Made by a program: the position numbers and the translations under genes
Notes under the pieces: generated by a model
Told to the model about the DNA's origin: nothing
The model's input: the letters and a program-made list of their open reading frames with translations, nothing else
The model's database searches: none
Origin: Antedon mediterranea
Taxonomy: Eukaryota; Echinodermata; Crinoidea; Comatulida; Antedonidae
DNA: 64,000 bases
Direction of reading: 5' to 3'
NCBI RefSeq assembly: GCF_964355755.1
Contig: NC_092671.1
Coordinates: forward strand, 18,690,001-18,754,000
Part shown: piece after piece, positions 1 to 13,136 of the stretch
Layout: every line of letters begins with the position of its first letter
Position numbering within the stretch: the stretch's first letter is position 1

Positions 1-3000
1 CAAAACAATAAACAAATCATGATAAACATAACGTTGTCAGAAATAACTATAGTACTGTTACTATTAGATGACACTACAGTCTATAGGCCTATGAAAATCA
101 TTACAAATCACATGTACAAATAAGAAAAATTTACTGTAATAGCAACAACTATCTTTGGTATGAGGTACTGTAAAATTCGTCAATATTCTCTTTTACATTT
201 AAACAAAATCGTTGCCTTCTGCGAGTTATTGCAAAGTTTATGTTGAACATGAACAGATTTATTTTATTGAAAATGGTTTATTTAATGCACAGTGCAAAAA
301 CAAGCTGTTCGTTAAAGGATTTACGTTGCATTCTCTATAAAAGTTCAATCATATAATGTCATGAAAAAAATTAAAACCACATAATGTATCTGCAAGCAGC
401 AGCATCTTTAAAATCAATAATAACTCAAATAAATTCAGCAAATCGCAGAATTCTCATCATTTCAACTTTGTGACGTCATTCCGATCCAATTTCTCTTAAA
501 GATTACATTAATTTATATTCTCTATAAACTCCTAATAACATAATTGCAAGGAATGGACATTAATGTTAATCAACTTTTTATATTTGATTACTTAATTTGG
601 TTGAGATTAAGCTAATCTGGTCATACGTCACACCTTAGGGGATTCTAGCGTGCAATAATGGCATGGTCCAAGTCTTTATTAATAAAACAAATCTGAATTG
701 CTTACATATGAATGAAGCCACTTTGTCAAATTAAATCTTCAGTCAAACGAACTAATAATTACAATGACTATCAGATTTAAACTATCTGAACGTACGTCAA
801 AATATTGAAAGCTCTCATTCTGTCAAAAAGTTTAAATATGTAGGTTTATTTAGTACACTGAATAGATTAAGATTTACTAGACCATGGTGGAAAATAAATG
901 AAAATAAATAGAATATATTTCAGGCTTATATAATGAACAGTTATTATAGACATCCACACAAATCAAGAATGGAATTTTTTGCAACGAAGCTTCGTATATT
1001 CTCTCCTAAAAAACGTACAATGATAAATGCCTTTTTCCCACAATAAAGCCGATTTTCATACATACTGCATTCATCTAACAATGGCGAATTTCTCCATGAA
1101 TTAACCATGTCCCGTATCACAGGCAAATTCTATATTAAAGGATCACATTTATCACATTTAACTTTTGTATAATACATTTATTCGTTTTATTTTGTAGTTT
1201 GTGATTTACTTCACCACATTTTTTTAGTGCAACTGTTTAAAGGACCAATACATTTATGTATTAGTGCCTAACACTCAACCGCCTCCCCAACAGAACTTAA
1301 ACCCTCCTTCAAATTACCCTGGAGTTTGTTTAATACAGGTATAGGCTATTTCAAAACAGTGAATTTCAACAGCACTGGTAGGCCTACTATACTATCTCGT
1401 ACGTATTTAAATAGGCAACAATTATAATGTTTACCACTCTTCCATGCGTTTATACTAATCTTAAACATAATATAAATAATCAGGGAAGAGACACTCTTCT
1501 CTGATATAATCTTTTCAAAATTCTAAATTGACTTTTTTTCTCAATTTCACCTCTCATTGCCGTGTACTTCTCAAAAGCTTGTCAAATCTCCCGTTTGTCA
1601 ATCTACTGCGTTTATTGCTTTTATGCACATTTTAGAAATTGCCTTCTTTTTATCAGAACAATTTGTATCTCATGACGACTTTACGTATGCTATGATTGAA
1701 AGTGGATTGTCATCTAACAAGGTCATGCTATAGTCTAGACTTGCGTACCATAATTCATATATATTTTCCTTTAGTGTCTTTTCCGTATTTGCAATAAAAG
1801 AAATAGTAACTAAGATTATAAAATGATTTCTGTAGGTTGAACAGGTAAGACGAAGGCTAAACTATGTAGTTAACGATTATTCATCCTTTCATGACATGTG
1901 GAAATTAACGGGGATTTTTTTACATTCGAGAAAACATAAGATGTCAAAAATGAATGTCACATTTGTAGTTAGATTTTCAGAAGTTGCTTATACAAATCTA
2001 TCCATATGCAAAATTGGTCCTTAATTCAGTCTTGTAAACGTAAACGTTGGTAAAATTATATTTAAAATATATACACTAGGTAATGTTTAGAAGCAAGACT
2101 ATACTTATTTATGTAATAAGAAAACGATGGCAATATGAATATGTTATACAGATCGATGCGACTGCATCACAGTGCCTTTACTACTTCAATAACATTATTG
2201 GATTGGAATTTGTTTTCAAGTACCTAGAAACCAGGTTTAGCAACAAGAAGAGTGAAGATGGAATAGTAGCAATAACAAAACCTACTGATACTGATATAAT
2301 AAATCAAATATGAACTTCTAAACGATTTAACGACATAGTGCATATAGCTACAAGGGTATTAGTCCGATCATTAAATCACCTAATACAACATTATCGGCTA
2401 TAATTAATATCTAAATTTAATCCATTCATAAAATCTGAATAAATCTCATGGGATTATTTATTATATCGATATCCCATTAAGGTGTCATTCACTTATGTAC
2501 GAGATGTGTTTAGTCCATCATGTTTGTATCTGTTTAAGGTGATGTCTCATGATAAAAGGCATTTTAAATTTAAAGATGTATTGTCTCCTAAAAACATGAA
2601 AAATGAAGATCAATAAAATCAAATTTTGAATAGGCGATTTTGTAGTTTTAATTAACTTAGTCATTTCCGCGGAAAAACAAACAAAAACAAATAATGTTTT
2701 CAATTATAAGAAGACAAAACAAACAGTTAAATTCAACCAAAACCCCCGGATTACAGTTTTTTAAGTAAAGTAACCTTTTCCGTTCCAATTTTGAGCAAAG
2801 TGAATATGGAAAATCAAAACTGAATATTTAACCCAAAAAAATGTGAAAAAAATGTTTTTTCAGAGTTAAAATATATCTTTAAAATGGTTTTGAAGACCTC
2901 TGTACAAGAATGAAAATTGCATAACTTTACTTTTCCAAATTTTCTAATGAATAAGTCAATCTGTTGCTAATATAGGCCTCGATATATCATAACAAAAATC

Positions 3001-3551
3001 GTATTATTATCAAAATTGTTTATATTTATTACCAATTTTAGTTTTTTAATGTAATGTTTAGTTGGGATTTGCGTAACCCTGTCCTTTTTACCTACTTCTG
3101 TTTGTTTTATTCTTGTCAATAACCATTGGGAAGGAAGTTCCTTTTCATTAATATTTAAATTCAAGCATTCCTGGATCAATGGTTTTCACCTTGCAGTAGC
3201 GGATCCAGAAACTGAGAAATAGGGAGTGGAGGACAGGTCTTATAGTATAATAGCATGAAGCCTAATAAATGATGAAATTAACTTAAATGTTTTATATAGC
3301 CTAGTTCATTGTTTTCAGAAAGTAAAATATAGAGGGGCTGGTTAATTCAAAACAAATAAATTGGTCACCGGTACTTTTCCAAGAAGTCTACTGAACAACA
3401 GTATTTAATATAGGCCTATTATTATCTATTTTTTTTCACGTGAGGGCCAGTAAAGTTGAGTGAAACCTCAAGTTGATATTTGATCGTTCCCATTATTTCG
3501 CCTTTTTACGATTGGTCGGCCTAGGCCTACTGTAACAAAATGATTACCTAC
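1..3551. other. gene-poor flank, no supported gene
   Basis: AT-rich sequence with no ORF that I can tie to a family. A 60-codon minus-strand frame at 944-1126 has several cysteines and ends in LCGCL before a stop; it could be a terminal exon of the minus-strand secreted gene that starts at 3645, but its upstream splice site is weak and the phase does not fit a direct join. A short repeat word, CAGTAGCGGATCCAG, lies at 3194-3208 and has a near copy at 17517-17532, so it is probably a dispersed repeat fragment. Confidence 0.4.
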
Positions 3552-3651
3552 CTTCTACTTCATTTTCTATATCAGCAGATACGTAATTGATTGAACATAT
3601 AATGCTCAGGACAAACAGCCAAACAGTCATTTTCCAGGTTTCCATAGCGTT
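3552..3651 (-). CDS. signal-peptide exon of an unidentified secreted or membrane protein (partial gene)
   Basis: Read on the minus strand, a pyrimidine-rich acceptor (ending TTTTGCAG) is followed by six untranslated bases and an ATG at 3645. The exon encodes about 31 residues: a charged start (METWK), a hydrophobic core (MTVWLFVLSIICSI), a plausible signal-peptidase site (YVSA before D) and an acidic stretch (DIENEVE). It ends at a good donor, AAG then GTAGGT, in phase 1; a second GT four bases further on could also be used. The exon therefore looks like the first coding exon of a protein entering the secretory pathway. Later exons should lie at lower coordinates, probably beyond the window edge. 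The mature protein is not visible, so no function can be assigned. A possible upstream leader exon is described at 17890-18190. Confidence 0.5.
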
Positions 3652-4879
3652 CTGCAAAATAAGAAAGCGTTCAGTTACTATGCAACGTGTAAACTAAGAA
3701 CACACTATCTCTAAACTTATTCTGGAGTGTTATACCATGTATTGTTGATGAAAGATATAGTAATGGAATATGGCTTCAATTAAAGCTTCTACGTGATTCC
3801 TTTGGCCAATCAAATCATAATCTATTAAAGACGTTTCGACGTCAAATCAAGTGAATTAAATCCAGATTCGACACTTAAAAGAAGTGATTGAAATTTATTC
3901 ATGATGACTTGGAAATACGTACAATTATCTGATTGTAAATATAAGAACTGCTGATCGACCATATAATATGTGTTGCGTATGAGGAAAAGTACATTGTGTA
4001 ACAGTAGTCTGTTTTGTTGCAAAATAGCCTGTAACTCATCCATCCTTAATCAACTTTAACAGCTTAGGCCTACATCAAAAATCTATTTAGATATAAAAAT
4101 CCTTTCTCTCAATGTTTCAAAATGGACGTAAACAGTTTTGCAAATGAGGTCTAAGGAATTGCAAACATACATATGTACATAATCTAGAGAGTAAATTATA
4201 TCTACACAAAAGCAAGCATTCACTTTACTGAAACATTGAAATTCGACATAATATGCTAAAATCGCCATCCGAAAAAACCCCTGGGAATCGTTTTATCTCT
4301 TCTCCTTGCTCTATAAAAAAATGAGTTAGTTTAAACTACTAAAAGAGTGACATCTAATTCGTTAATAGAATAGATGGAATAGAATCTATTCACCGTTGCA
4401 ATATCCATTTTAGGCATCCATCTGATTTTGGCACGCGTAGTTACTTTTCATCGCGCGTGCGTGCTTATGACGTCATAAAGTTTTATTTTTATCGTGATGT
4501 AGAATTCACATCATCGGATGTCTGAAGTTAAGAATGCGGTACTTAAGTACGTAAAATCAAGTACTCTTACAAATAGTGAAAGAGAGAGATAAGCGGTGAA
4601 CATAATAAGAGGTATTGCACTTTTCACACATGTTGATTCCAAATGTACATGTTTTTGATAAGAAAATGACAGCGATTGTAACACAAATCATAACCTTTCT
4701 AAATTTAGATTTGTTTCAGATTGGGCCAAATTTTTCCAACAGTCTAATTGAAATAAACAGGCCTAAGTATTCCTATTTTGTGTAAACATTGATTTTTAAA
4801 ATTAATTATATTTATATTCTTATTTTATTGTATAGTGTGTGTATAAATATTAATTTGTGCACCATCGAAGAACACCCCC
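3652..4879. other. intergenic or intronic, no gene seen
   Basis: No supported coding sequence. The stretch around 4430-4480 is locally CpG-rich (ACGCG, CGCGCGTGCGTGC) and contains a CRE palindrome, listed separately. Confidence 0.4.
4465..4478. promoter_or_regulatory. palindromic CRE-like site
   Basis: TTATGACGTCATAA is a 14-bp perfect palindrome centred on the full CREB/ATF site TGACGTCA, directly beside a short CpG-rich stretch. This would suit a small promoter, possibly for the minus-strand gene whose signal-peptide exon lies 0.8 kb away. No transcript start can be seen, so the regulatory role is inference. Confidence 0.3.
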
Positions 4880-5085
4880 CTTCACATGTAGGTATAGGTA
4901 AAGATCGATATTTCAGATATAACCATCAATGCAAACGCACGCATACACCCCACCACAGCACGCCATACATGTTCACCCAGATGGAACAGCCCCGGGAACA
5001 GCAAGTAACTCACACTAGGATTGAACTTTGTACCTAGATTGGATGACAAGTAAGTTAACCACCAAACTACAACTCCATTAATATA
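4880..5085 (-). repeat. tRNA-derived SINE-like element
   Basis: On the minus strand, an A-box-like block (TAGTTTGGTGGTTAAC, about 5053-5068) is followed about 40 bases on by a B box GTTCAATCC (5018-5026) that fits the consensus GWTCRANNC. The sequence then runs into a non-tRNA body without a cloverleaf acceptor stem. This is the layout of a tRNA-derived SINE head rather than a tRNA gene. The 3' limit of the body is a guess. Confidence 0.45.
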
Positions 5086-6356
5086 TATTGTAATTGTTAT
5101 CAATTTACGAAATCATGTGCACACTTTTCGTTTTCAAAATTAGCTCTAATGAAGTCTACAATTGATATTTTGGAATAATTATGATTGCCGAGTGATTGTT
5201 ATTATCATTAAAGCTACAGAGCGTGAACAAAAATACGGAACCGCGACGCACTCGTCGCTTTCAAAATGAGAATTGCGTGGTTGAACTGACGCTTGGGAGA
5301 ACACTAGACTCAAGAAATTGTTAATGTCTACCTTACCACTTACAACATAATATTTCAATGTAAATTACAGGACACGTGATTGCAAGCAATATTAGTAGTG
5401 ACAGAACTAATATTCGGAATAATTCACAGGCTTGTATTAGCATTCTTGTTATTAGGCAACTAGTGATGAACATAATTATTTCATATTTTATTTTATTTTA
5501 TTTCATCATCACCCTACAGTGACCAAACGTCACCATTAACAGGGTTGAAAGACATAAAATATAATATATAGTAGCCTACAAGCAAAAATCAACAAATAAC
5601 AAAACAACATTTAGATATTACTGACATTAGACAAAATCTTATGACGGGAACAAGCAAGTGAATAAAAAAAAATATCAACAGATCCATCAACTTGACATAG
5701 TGAGTGGTATAACTTAGGCAAACGATATGATAAAATAACACAAAATTAAAACCAAAAATCTAATAAAATATATTATTTTATATTTTGGTAATGCGATTTA
5801 TTTGACCAGTTTGTAGAATGATGTTAGGCAAAATGTCACAATATGTATGAACAGATCAACGTTTAAAAGTCGAGCATTATTATAGTATGGTAAGAAACCA
5901 ACTTTACCGAATGAACAATGTTGCTAAAAAACAATATAGCCTATCTTTCTAGGATTTTCAATTTAGGTGAAATGTGTGGGATTGCGAAACGGATAAAGAC
6001 CGGGTGGAAAAGAACAAGTTTCATTTAACAAGATCAACAGACTTATTTAAGATAAGATAATAATTTATTAGGCAAATATTAACATAGGACTTGCTGCAGC
6101 ATATTGCTTGTCTTTTTTCACTAATCTTTCTCCACCTACACATGTCACTTTATGATCAGAACATACAATGAGTTATGTGGCTGAGATTTTACACGTTATT
6201 CCCGATGGAGAGCAAGGAGGCCATACACATTGTATGCTTCAGATTTATGTTTTCACACTATAGTGTATACACTTACTATTTGAAAGATTTATGACTGTAG
6301 GTGGGGAATATGTTCTCGAAACAATTTCATGTACAATTCCAAATGGAGTATGTATC
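5086..6356. other. no gene seen
   Basis: AT-rich sequence without supported ORFs. It holds a short TTTTA-type simple repeat at about 5484-5506, which may be the tail of an old minus-strand retroelement. Confidence 0.4.
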
Positions 6357-6470
6357 AAGCGTGGTTCCCATTAGTCAAAATGACGTGTGCTCAACGCAAT
6401 ACGCAAGTTAGTTGACCAATCACAGGTGACATTTGGATGATCCATCGCGTCATGATTGGTCAAATTAGTA
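6357..6470. repeat. partial copy of MITE family A
   Basis: It begins AAGCGTGGTTCCCATTAG, one base different from the terminal repeat of the intact copy at 20007-20173. It continues with the same words (ACGCAAGT, TTGACCAATCACA, then GATTGGTCAAAT) but lacks the right terminal repeat. A truncated or decayed member of the same non-autonomous family. Confidence 0.55.
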
Positions 6471-6919
6471 TTTAAATTATTATTACAATTATTTTTTATG
6501 AATATACTGTACAATTAGTAGCTTTTTTTCAACTGAAAACATTAACAAAAAATAATAATATGCACTAATAACTTACGCTAACATAAAACATGTTTGTTTA
6601 TCAACTTCACGTTTCCCATAAATTACCAAAGATGTCAAATCTTAAGAGGTATTTAAAATTTTAGCATAAGTGTCGTAATATATAGTGTCGTGTATATATA
6701 GGGCTAGTGTCGTAAAATTTAGCTGCCATAATTGGTATATTATATTGTTATTTCATCAACTTCAGCGTAACTAACCAATTTCATAACTTTCATTGTTATA
6801 TTAATCTCGAGTTTGCTATTAATTTATTATTATTTACAACATAATTGTCTTACCAATCTACACTCAATATCATAATTATCTGTAAATTCATCATCGTCAT
6901 AATAATATCCATATTCTTT

Positions 6920-8870
6920 GCCACTGGACATCATTTTCATCGTCACCATTGGATCCCTGCTGTCACCAATGGACGTCTTCCTCGCTGTCACCATTGGACA
7001 TCTTCCTTGCTGTCACTAATGGACGTCTTCCTTGCTGCCACCACCATTGGACATCTTCTTCGCCGTCACCATTGGACATCTTCCTTGCTGTCACCATTGG
7101 ACATCTTCTTCTCCGTCACCATTGGACATCTCCCTTGCTGTCACTAATGGACGTCTTCCTCATCGTCACCATTGGACATCTTCCTTGCTGTCACAAATGG
7201 ACGTCTTCCTCATCGTCACCATTGGACACCTTCCTCGCCGTCACAAGATTGGACATTTTCCTCATCGTCACCATTGGATATCTTCCTCTCCGTCATCATT
7301 GGACATCTTCCTTGCTGTCACCATTGGACATCTTCCTTGCTGTCACCATTGGACATCTTCCTTGCTGTCACCATTAGACATCTTCCTCGCGGTCACCATT
7401 GAACATCTTCCTCGCCGTCAGCATTAAACATCTTCCTCGCCGTCACCATTGGACATCTTCCTCATCGTCATCATTGGGCAACTTCCTTGCTGTCACTAAT
7501 GGACGTCTTCCTTGCTGTCACCATTGGACATCTTCCTCGCCGTTACCAATGGACGTCTTCCTCGCCGTCACCATTGGACATATTTTTAGCCGTCATCATT
7601 GAATATCTTCCTTGCTGTCACCATTGGACATCTTCTTCTCTGTCACCATTGGACATGTTCCTTGCTGTCACCAATGGACGTCTCTCCATCGTCACCATTA
7701 GACATCTTCCTCGCCGTCATCATTGGCCATCTTCCTTGCTGTCACCATTGGACATCTTCCTCATCGTTACCATTGGATATCTTCCTTGTCGTCACCATTG
7801 GACATCTTCCTCGCCGTTACCATTGGACATCTTCCTCGCGGTCACCATTGAACATCTTTCTTGCCGTCAGCATTGGACATCTTCCTCGCCGTCACCATTG
7901 TACATCTTCCTCGCCGTCACCATTAGACATCTTCCTCGCCGTCACCATTGGACATCTTCCTTGCTGTCACCATTGGACATCTTCTTCTCTGTCACCATTG
8001 GACATGTTCCTTGCTGTCACCAATGGACGTCTCTCCATCGTCACCATTAGACATCTTCCTCGCCGTCATCATTGGCCATCTTCCTTGCTGTCACCATTGG
8101 ACATCTTCCTCGTCGTTACCATTGCATATCTTCCTTGTCGTCACCATTGGACATCTTCCTCGCCGTTACCATTGGACATCTTCCTTGCGGTCACCATTGA
8201 ACATCTTTCTCGCCGTCAGCATTGGACATCTTCCTCGCCGTCACCATTGGACATCTTCCTCGCCGTCACCATTAGACATCTTCCTCGCCGTCACCATTGG
8301 ACATCTTCCTCGCCGTCACCATTGGACATCTTCTTTGCCGTCACAATTGGACATCTTCCTCGCCGTCACCATTGGACATCTTTCTCACCGTCACCATTGG
8401 ACATCTTCTTTGCTGTCACCATTGGATAGCTTCCTCACCTACACAGTTAGCCATCGGTCTTCTTCACTGTCATCATTAACCATCTTTTCTCACCATAGCC
8501 ATCTTCTTCACCGTCACCAACATAAATACCATCTTCATCGTCACCATCATGCCATCTTCCTCATCGTCACCATTAGCCATCTTCTTTACTGTTACCATCA
8601 TAGTCATCGTCTTCGCCCTCACCATTACCATATCATAGCTTTCATAGTAATCTCCATTACCCACATTATAATAAACATTCTTCTTTATCATCACCTCCTC
8701 ACCGTCACTTACAGTATCTTCCTCGCTTCGCCATCTTCTTTATCGTAATAGTCATCTCATTTACAGTCACTATTATTATAGCAATCTTCTTCATCCTCTT
8801 CTTCATTATCCCTACCATTTTCCTCACCATAACCATGATCATCATCACCCTCATCATCATAGTCAACAAC
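6920..8870 (+). repeat. 25-bp minisatellite array with a longer higher-order unit
   Basis: About sixty copies of a 25-bp unit, roughly CCATTGGACATCTTCCTCG plus CCGTCA, run from about 6920 to 8432. They then decay into diverged CATCTTC/CGTCACC words up to about 8870. Because 25 is not a multiple of three, all three plus-strand frames read through the same 25-residue cycle (for example HLPRRHHW, LDIFLAVTIG), so ORFs of up to 276 codons appear in every frame; I treat these as by-products. A block with the variants GACATGTTC and CGTCTCTCCATCG occurs at 7652 and again at 8001, 349 bp apart, and the two flanking blocks of about 350 bp (7600-7950, 7950-8300) are nearly identical. This shows a recent duplication of a 14-unit higher-order block. 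Confidence 0.9.
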
Positions 8871-9867
8871 TATTCAATATTCTATATTTAAATGATTTAA
8901 CAGGCACAACATAACATGTGTACTGTTACTTATAGTTATAGTACATAATAAATATCAAACCTAAAATATTTAAAGTAATGTCCTAATTTTATCTCAAAAT
9001 ACGAGTTTAGCATTCTGCACATGAATGATTGGTTTAGCTACAGGGTACGATTCATGTGCTTCTCGTATACAGGGTCATTACTCTAAGTTAGCCCCTTGAC
9101 AAACAACTAATCATTATCCTCTAAGCTGTTCAAAAATTCTACGCTTTTAGTACGACGGATCGTACTAGAAGAATAATACTATCTTGTGTGGCAATGTATC
9201 ATAGATGATTACTTCTGCCGCCGATCAACGACTAGTGCAGAATTCAATCAATTACAGTCATTGTTGAAACTTCTATTTTGCTGCATGTAACTTAGTATTC
9301 AAATTCAATTCTATACATTAGTGACGTAAGTTCAATTAATCAATATGTTATATTTGTGTAGCTTTTTAATACAATATAATGCAAAAAAAATAGTGATGAT
9401 GAATGGAAGCAAGAATCTGTCATGAATTTTAAAACTATTAAAGATATGATATAATGTAAAGTAACAAACAAGCAAATGTACAGTAATATTAGAGAAAACA
9501 ACTGACTTTGAATGAACATGTAATGTAAAACATAGATGCACAATACATTTTAATGGGTGAATATTTTGATATAAATAAATGTTTAACAGAATGATACAAA
9601 CTATTTCAACCACCAGAAACAGTCGTTTCTCGGTACTTTCTCTAAATTTGTCATGGGCACATTCCATAACATCTCATGTCTCATGTGTCATTGATACAGG
9701 CACAACAATTTATTCCGAAAATTGTCACAATCGGCAAATTGAATGACAATTTATAATTTGTCAACAGAAGTTTGTACATTCTAATAATTATACTGAATAC
9801 TGAACGTTTAAAACGTTTCCTATACAAGAAACAAATTGAATAAGTCATGCTTTTTAACTTTTGGACA
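8871..9867. other. no gene seen
   Basis: AT-rich sequence. A 111-codon minus-strand frame at 9332-9667 is rich in hydrophobic and low-complexity residues, has no recognisable domain, and overlaps a second open frame, so I do not call it a gene. Confidence 0.4.
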
Positions 9868-11308
9868 TCTATATATAAATTTACGTAAGGGCAAAATTCG
9901 GTAAATCGCGCGTTATTTCTAGAATGTTTACTCGATGGTATATAAAGTTGGTTAGAATCTAGGTACTGATTTTAACCACCTGATGTAACCCTGTTTACTA
10001 ATTAAATTGAGTTAGATAATTAGTTATTGACAATTAAAACGAATTTAGGTTCAACGATTTGCCCCAAATAGGGGTGTTTTTCGATCGTGGTATACACTGT
10101 CTAATGGATGTCCGTCTTGAAAAATACCCGCAGACAATAATACGAGGATGCTTCGCATTTTCCTATCTCCTCCTACGATAATTGTTTTTAATGGCTGGAA
10201 ACCGGTTGAACAGCTCGAGTACAGCATCATAATGTTGAAGACAGGCCGATTTTCTTTAAAAAATAATATTTTGATAGATTTAATATACGTTTATACAAAT
10301 GTATTGATTTGCGATGAATGGAATATTCCAATCTCTGTTCCACAAGTGTCTATTCCTTCAGGCGTCGTAAAGGCAAGTACTGTATACTCATAACAGAAAT
10401 TCGATCCATTTTTTTTTTCAATCTGTGCGGTAGAGGTTGGATATAATTTTTTTTTTAACGGATAATGAGCTAGCATTTTCAGTCGCCGTATATTATGTAC
10501 AAATCTTTATTATTGCAGTTAAACCACCCACATCATCACCCTTCCCTCACTGGCATGAGTAGCGTTGTTAAGCCAGTAGAGGATAGGCCAACGGTGCATC
10601 ACATGCCCTAAACGCAGAACAACTTTGGTGGGTAGGGTAGGAACCAACTTAAGTATGAATTGGCTCTAAGAAACAATTGAAAACCATTAGGCCTACTATT
10701 TAAGTTGAGTTAGATAATTTAATATTTATTGACGATTAAATCGAATTTATGATTTTCCCCGAATAGAGGTGGTTTTCACAAATTGTTTTACATTATATAA
10801 ACATACACGTCGTAGTGATGTATCGTTACATGTACTGTACTATTTCAATCGACTAGGACGGTGATAGTTTCAACAAAGTATTACATCGCAATGTTTTACT
10901 GTGTTTAGTGGTATATTATTTGTAAAACATGAAAACAATTAATATTTCGTTACTAAATGGACAAAGAATATATTTAAAAAGTGTTCCTCTTTGCACCCAT
11001 CCTCTTCCCCATCCCCTTCCCCATCCCTCAGCCCTAATGTTACATACAAAACACAAATTAAGTTTGTTTAAATTTGACTTAAACAATTGGTCTCATTTTC
11101 TCAAGTTTCTCTTTCGGAAGTAATTCCCAGGGTGCTAATTTTAGTTGAGTACATAAATCACAGTGTCTATTTATTCGTTCCTGTAAACGACATGTATTAT
11201 TGTCCTGCGGTACGTACATTTGAAATCGCCAGTTTTTTAACGCTGAAATTATTATGTATTCGAGAACCATCTGTGGGCATGACCTAGATGGTACGCGAGC
11301 GAAGCGAG
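9868..11308 (+). mobile_element. Helitron-like non-autonomous element, copy 1 (3' end truncated)
   Basis: It starts after an A with TCTATATATAAATTTACG and is collinear with copies 2 and 3. It ends inside the 3' hairpin at GCGAAGCGAG; the last 13 bases, including the CTAG terminus, are missing. No Rep/helicase ORF is present, so it would be non-autonomous. Open frames inside (10148-10393 plus, 11079-11318 minus) recur in copy 3 simply because the DNA is repeated. Confidence 0.6.
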
Positions 11309-11518
11309 TTGTTATCAATTATGCATATGCCATAATGGCTTTGATAATTATCGTAACATATTTCACTAAAAAATTAACAAGCTTCGACTTAGATTTGATT
11401 GGCTGAATCTTCGGTAACTGTTGTGAGTCGCTGATTGGCTGACGTGGCAATGTCCTTCCACTTCCGTATTTTGAACTACCTGTACAGCGACCGTTGCTGC
11501 ATCAAATCCATTATGATA
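11309..11518. other. spacer between Helitron-like copies 1 and 2
   Basis: About 210 bp of unrelated host-like sequence, not shared with the spacer between copies 2 and 3. This argues for separate insertions rather than one tandem duplication. It includes a CCAAT-like pair of ATTGGCTG words (11399 and 11434 area). Confidence 0.4.
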
Positions 11519-12899
11519 TCTATATATAAATTTACGTAAGGGCAAAATTCGGTAAATCGCGCCTTACTTTTAGAATTTGTACTCGATGGTATATAAAGTT
11601 GGTTCGTACTTTCGGTATTGATTTTATCCACCTGATGTAACCCTGTTTACTAATTAAATTAAGTTAGATAATTAGTTATTGACAATTAAAACGAATTTAG
11701 GTTCAACGATTTGCCCCAAATAGGGGTGTTTTCCGATCGTGGTATACACTGTCTAATGGATGTCCATCTTGAAAAATACCCGCCACAAAAATGCGAGGAG
11801 GCTTCGCATTTTCCTATCTCCTCCTACGATAATTGTTTTTAATGGCTGAAAATCGGTTGAACAGCTAGAGTACAGCATCATAATGTTGCTATAAAAAATA
11901 CTATTTTGATAGATTTAATATACGTTTATACAAATGTATTGATTTGCGATGAATGGAACATCCCAATCTCTCAGTCTGCCAGAGTTTGGTTTAACACAAG
12001 TAGGTAAATTTATGAGCCCTTGGTTTAACACATGCGGTAGGTAAATATATGGGCCCTTTAAGAATAAACTTGCAATACTTTGACAATACTGTAAATACCT
12101 ATTAACTATTGTTGGTCCTCATTTGAATCGAACATTCGGGCTAACATTTCTTTCTGTGAATGTTCGTACTGTTAGATTTAATATAAAAATATATACAAAT
12201 AAACTTTATTACTGAAATTGTGGATAGGCTCTACTGTTAGATATATAAACACATTATTATATACAAATAAACTTTATACTGACAGATGTAATATAAAAAT
12301 ATATACAAATAAACTTTATTACTGAGATTGTGGTTAGGCTCTACTGTTAGATATATAAACACATTAATTACCAATAATATAAACGTCGTAGTGGTGTATC
12401 GTTACATGTACTTTAATATTTCAATCGATTATGACAGTGACAGTTTTAACAAAGTATTAAATCGCAAATGTTTTACTGTATTTAGAGGTATATTATTTAT
12501 AGGCCTATAAAACATGAACAAAATATTTTGTTACTGAGTGGATAAAGAATATATTTAAAAATTGTTCCTCTTTGTACCTATCCGCTTTCCCATCCCTCAA
12601 CCCTAATGTTACATACAAAACACAAAGTGGGTTTCTTTAAGTGAGTCCAAATCAAAAAATTGGACTCATTTTGTGATAAGTTTCTCCTTCGGAAGTAATT
12701 CCCAGGGTGCTAATTTTAGTTGACTACATAAATCATCGTGTCTATTTATTCGTTTCTGTAAACGACAATGTATTGTAGTCCTGTGGTACGTACATTTAGT
12801 GAAATCGCCAGTTTTGTTACGCTGAAATTACTGTGTATTCGAGAACCATCTGTGGGCACGACCGAGATGGTACGCGAGCGAAGCGAGCGTACCATCTAG
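11519..12899 (+). mobile_element. Helitron-like non-autonomous element, copy 2 (interior replaced)
   Basis: It starts with TCTATATATAAATTTACG after an A at 11518 and ends with a hairpin (GATGGTACGC / GCGTACCATC) running into CTAG at 12896-12899, followed by T. A 5' TC, a 3' hairpin with CTAG, and insertion between A and T are the hallmarks of Helitrons. Between about 11975 and 12375 the interior differs from copies 1 and 3: it holds other sequence, including a partial tandem duplication of an AT-rich block (TAGATATATAAACACATTA near 12240 and 12350). Confidence 0.65.
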
Positions 12900-13136
12900 T
12901 TCTAATAATAATTATAAAAAGTCGATTATATTTTAGTATTCGCTGTCTTTTACAAACATGTTAATTTTATGAAAATGAAATCGCTTTTAGTAATTATTGA
13001 TAGTTTGTAAGACGAGTTTCTCGATGAGTCTTGCTCTCAAGGAACTACTGTAATACTTGTTAGCGACTGCACACCGTTGCCTTTATAACCATTATTGTAA
13101 ATATGGCTTAGATCTCTAATTTATATCAAACGTGAA
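12900..13136. other. spacer between Helitron-like copies 2 and 3
   Basis: About 237 bp of AT-rich sequence, unlike the first spacer. No gene or repeat recognised. Confidence 0.4.

Noticed and set aside
2083-2313. 76-codon plus-strand ORF
   Set aside because: No domain, no splice signals and an isolated position.
7599-8748. ORFs of 276 and 266 codons with repeated LDIFLAVTIGHLPRRHH
   Set aside because: They are a consequence of a 25-bp repeat without stops; every plus frame gives the same cyclic peptide, and there is no start context, splice structure or domain.
9332-9667. 111-codon minus-strand ORF
   Set aside because: Low-complexity hydrophobic residues in AT-rich DNA, an overlapping second frame, and no recognisable family or splice signals.
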